Shown: in pieces, positions 7,185 to 8,769 of the stretch
How the letters are laid out: each line of letters opens with the position of its first letter
Position numbering within the stretch: position 1 is the stretch's first letter
Source: CAYUYH01 sp964449175
GTDB lineage: Bacteria > Planctomycetota > Phycisphaerae > SM23-33
Direction: 5' to 3'
Length of the DNA: 8,769 bases
Assembly (NCBI GenBank): GCA_964449175.1
Contig: CAYUYH010000114.1
Location: 1 to 8,769 of the forward strand
Notes under the pieces: model-generated
What the model was told of the DNA's origin: nothing
Seen by the model: only the letters and a program-made list of their open reading frames with translations
The model's database searches: none
Translations under genes and position numbers: made by a program

Positions 7185-8534
7185 ATGAGACAACGCCTGG
7201 CTGCCGCACCCCTACTGCTGTCCGTGCTGAGTTGCCTATGCCCGTCGGCGATCGCCGCGGACATCTACGCTGCGCCGTCCGACTACAAGGCCAAGCTCAC
7301 CGAGCTGCGCCCGGGCGACACGCTGTACCTTGCCCCCGGCGAATACACGCGCAACCTGAACCTGACGGGCCTGCACGGGCGGGCGGGCGAGCCGATCACC
7401 ATCACCGGCCCGCAGGCCGGGCAGGCGGTCTTCGGCGCCACCTCCGGCGCCAACACGGTGAACCTGCAGGATGCCAGCTACCTGGTGATCCGCCGGTTGG
7501 TGCTGGACGGCCGCGGCAAGGTCGTGGACGCCATCAAGGCCGGCGGCAGGGAGCGCCTGCCCGTCCACAACATCACCATCGAGTACTGCAAGATCATCGG
7601 CTACGGCGCGGCGCGGGAGGTGGTGGCCATCAACACGAAGGCGCCCGCGTGGGACTGGGTCGTCCGCGGCAACACGATCATCGCGCCGGGCACGGGCATG
7701 TACTTCGGCAACTCAGACGGCACGCAGCCGTTCGTCCGCGGCATCATCGAGAACAACCTGGTCACGGACGCCAAAGGGTACTGCCTCCAGATCAAGCACC
7801 AGGTCTCCAGGCCGGTGCTGGCGGGCATGCCGACCGGCCCGTCGGCGACGATCATCAGATACAACACGTTTACGAAGTCCGCGGCCACCGAGCAGCGCGA
7901 CGGCCGACCCAACGTGCTCATCGGGGGGCTGCCGGATGACGGGCCCGGCTCGAAGGATCAATACCACGTCTACGGCAACGTCCTGTTCCACAACCACACC
8001 GACAGCCTGTTCCAGGGCGCGGGCAGGATATCGCTGCACGACAATCTGCTCGTCGACTGCGCGTATTACGCGATCAACTTCCGGAGTCACGAGGGCAAGC
8101 AGCCCAAGAGCATCCGCGTCTACCACAACAGCATGCTGGCGGTTCTGGACGGCATCCGCGTGTCGGACATGGCCGAGGGAGGCGAGAAGCTGATAGCCGC
8201 GAACCTGACGGCGAGCAAGGTCGGCCCGGATGAGCTGAGGATCGACAGCGACGGCAATGCCGAGATCAATACGTCCGCCGCCGCGACGATCTTCGCCTGC
8301 GCCGATCCGATGCTCGGCCGGTGCGACCTGCAACCGATCAAGAGGATCGACGCTCCCCTGCCGATGGGCTTCCTGGGGATGGTGGGCGAGGACGACTGCT
8401 GGTACCTGGACTTCACCGGCTCGCGCAAGCCCAACGCGGCCTACGCCGGCGCGTTCGCCAAACCCCTCGAGCAGCCCCGGCCGATAGAGGCCACCACTCG
8501 CCCTGCCGTCAAGCCGCCGAACCCCTGGGACTGA
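7185..8534 (+). CDS. Exported right-handed parallel beta-helix protein, possible polysaccharide-active
   Basis: This is a 449-residue protein with an N-terminal export signal (about residues 1-24: basic MRQR, Leu/Ala core, AIA before Ala25). Cys17 in VLSC could alternatively be a lipobox, but the hydrophobic stretch before it is short. The segment at 40-76, LRPGDTLYLAPGEY followed by ITITGP, is the usual entry coil of secreted parallel beta-helix proteins. Coils with regular Asn and small hydrophobic residues follow to about 350 (for example VVRGNTII, GIIENNLV, TIIRYNTF, HVYGNVLF, SLHDNLLV and RVYHNSML). Such folds are shared by polysaccharide lyases, hydrolases and adhesins. The YCLQIKHQ segment (199-206) followed by TIIRYNTF (222-229) lies where family PL6 lyases such as chondroitinase B place a catalytic Lys, but I cannot confirm catalysis. 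The C-terminus is Pro-rich, with no sorting tail or hydrophobic anchor, so it is probably periplasmic or secreted. It is likely co-transcribed with mdh (47-nt gap). Confidence 0.85.
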   Translation: MRQRLAAAPLLLSVLSCLCPSAIAADIYAAPSDYKAKLTELRPGDTLYLAPGEYTRNLNLTGLHGRAGEPITITGPQAGQAVFGATSGANTVNLQDASYLVIRRLVLDGRGKVVDAIKAGGRERLPVHNITIEYCKIIGYGAAREVVAINTKAPAWDWVVRGNTIIAPGTGMYFGNSDGTQPFVRGIIENNLVTDAKGYCLQIKHQVSRPVLAGMPTGPSATIIRYNTFTKSAATEQRDGRPNVLIGGLPDDGPGSKDQYHVYGNVLFHNHTDSLFQGAGRISLHDNLLVDCAYYAINFRSHEGKQPKSIRVYHNSMLAVLDGIRVSDMAEGGEKLIAANLTASKVGPDELRIDSDGNAEINTSAAATIFACADPMLGRCDLQPIKRIDAPLPMGFLGMVGEDDCWYLDFTGSRKPNAAYAGAFAKPLEQPRPIEATTRPAVKPPNPWD

Positions 8535-8769
8535 CCGCCCGCTCCTGGGCCAGCGCCCGCTCCAGCGGCGGCAGGCAGCAGGCCTTGATCTCCTCATTGG
8601 CCCACTGGAACAGATGCCTGCCCCCCGCCAGCGTCAGCCGGTCACGCAGATGCATGTCCATTCCGACGGGAGCGAGGATGTTCATCCCCATCAGGAAGTC
8701 GAGCGTGCATGCCCGCCGCCGCAGTCCCACTTCGACGCTGCCGGCGACGCGTACCCCCCTGGCTCGAAG
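8509..8769 (-). CDS. Unrecognised protein, C-terminal 86 residues (5' end beyond right edge)
   Basis: On the minus strand one frame is open from the right edge to a TGA at 8509-8511. It gives 86 visible residues plus one leftover base-pair phase that fits a gene entering from outside. Codons show the same G/C third-position preference as the other genes. The two alternative minus frames are stopped within this stretch. The segment starts LRARGVRVAGSVEVG, includes HLRDRLTLAGGRHLFQWANE, and looks like a soluble mixed alpha/beta protein with no membrane helix or sorting tail. I do not recognise the family, and internal Met or GTG codons are not likely starts given the open frame upstream. The gene converges on the beta-helix gene and overlaps its end by 26 nt. 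No terminator hairpin with a T-run is seen between them. Confidence 0.6.
   Translation of the reverse strand, partial: LRARGVRVAGSVEVGLRRRACTLDFLMGMNILAPVGMDMHLRDRLTLAGGRHLFQWANEEIKACCLPPLERALAQERAVSPRGSAA

Overview
The window is strongly GC-rich with a clear G/C bias at third codon positions. It carries six protein genes, two of them cut by the window edges. A bacterial exosortase, an EpsI domain, a large TPR protein, a VanZ-like protein and a secreted beta-helix protein occur together. This, with the GC-rich style, suggests a Gram-negative or diderm bacterium with an envelope/exopolysaccharide sorting locus. Planctomycetota is my best guess, but this is an inference without any marker gene.

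Layout. Positions 1-2896 (minus) hold a membrane-anchored TPR protein of at least 965 residues that runs off the left edge. It lies 15 nt downstream of an exosortase fused to an EpsI domain (2912-4555, minus), so the two form a leftward operon. A divergent intergenic region (4556-4800) contains a candidate promoter for each direction and an 8-bp direct repeat. Rightward lie a GTG-started integral membrane protein with three VanZ-like units (4801-6123), an NAD-type malate dehydrogenase (6208-7137) and an exported right-handed parallel beta-helix protein (7185-8534). At the right edge, a minus-strand gene enters from outside and ends at 8509, overlapping the end of the beta-helix gene by 26 nt.

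How the genes may work together. Exosortases are membrane transpeptidase-like enzymes that process proteins carrying a C-terminal sorting tail. EpsI domains, large TPR proteins and VanZ-like proteins are recurrent partners of exosortases in exopolysaccharide loci. The leftward operon plus the divergent VanZ gene fit such a module. The beta-helix protein could act on, or bind, an extracellular polysaccharide. The malate dehydrogenase looks like central metabolism and may only be a neighbour. No protein with a recognisable sorting tail is complete in the window, so the substrates must lie elsewhere. No tRNA, rRNA, CRISPR, transposase or phage gene was seen.
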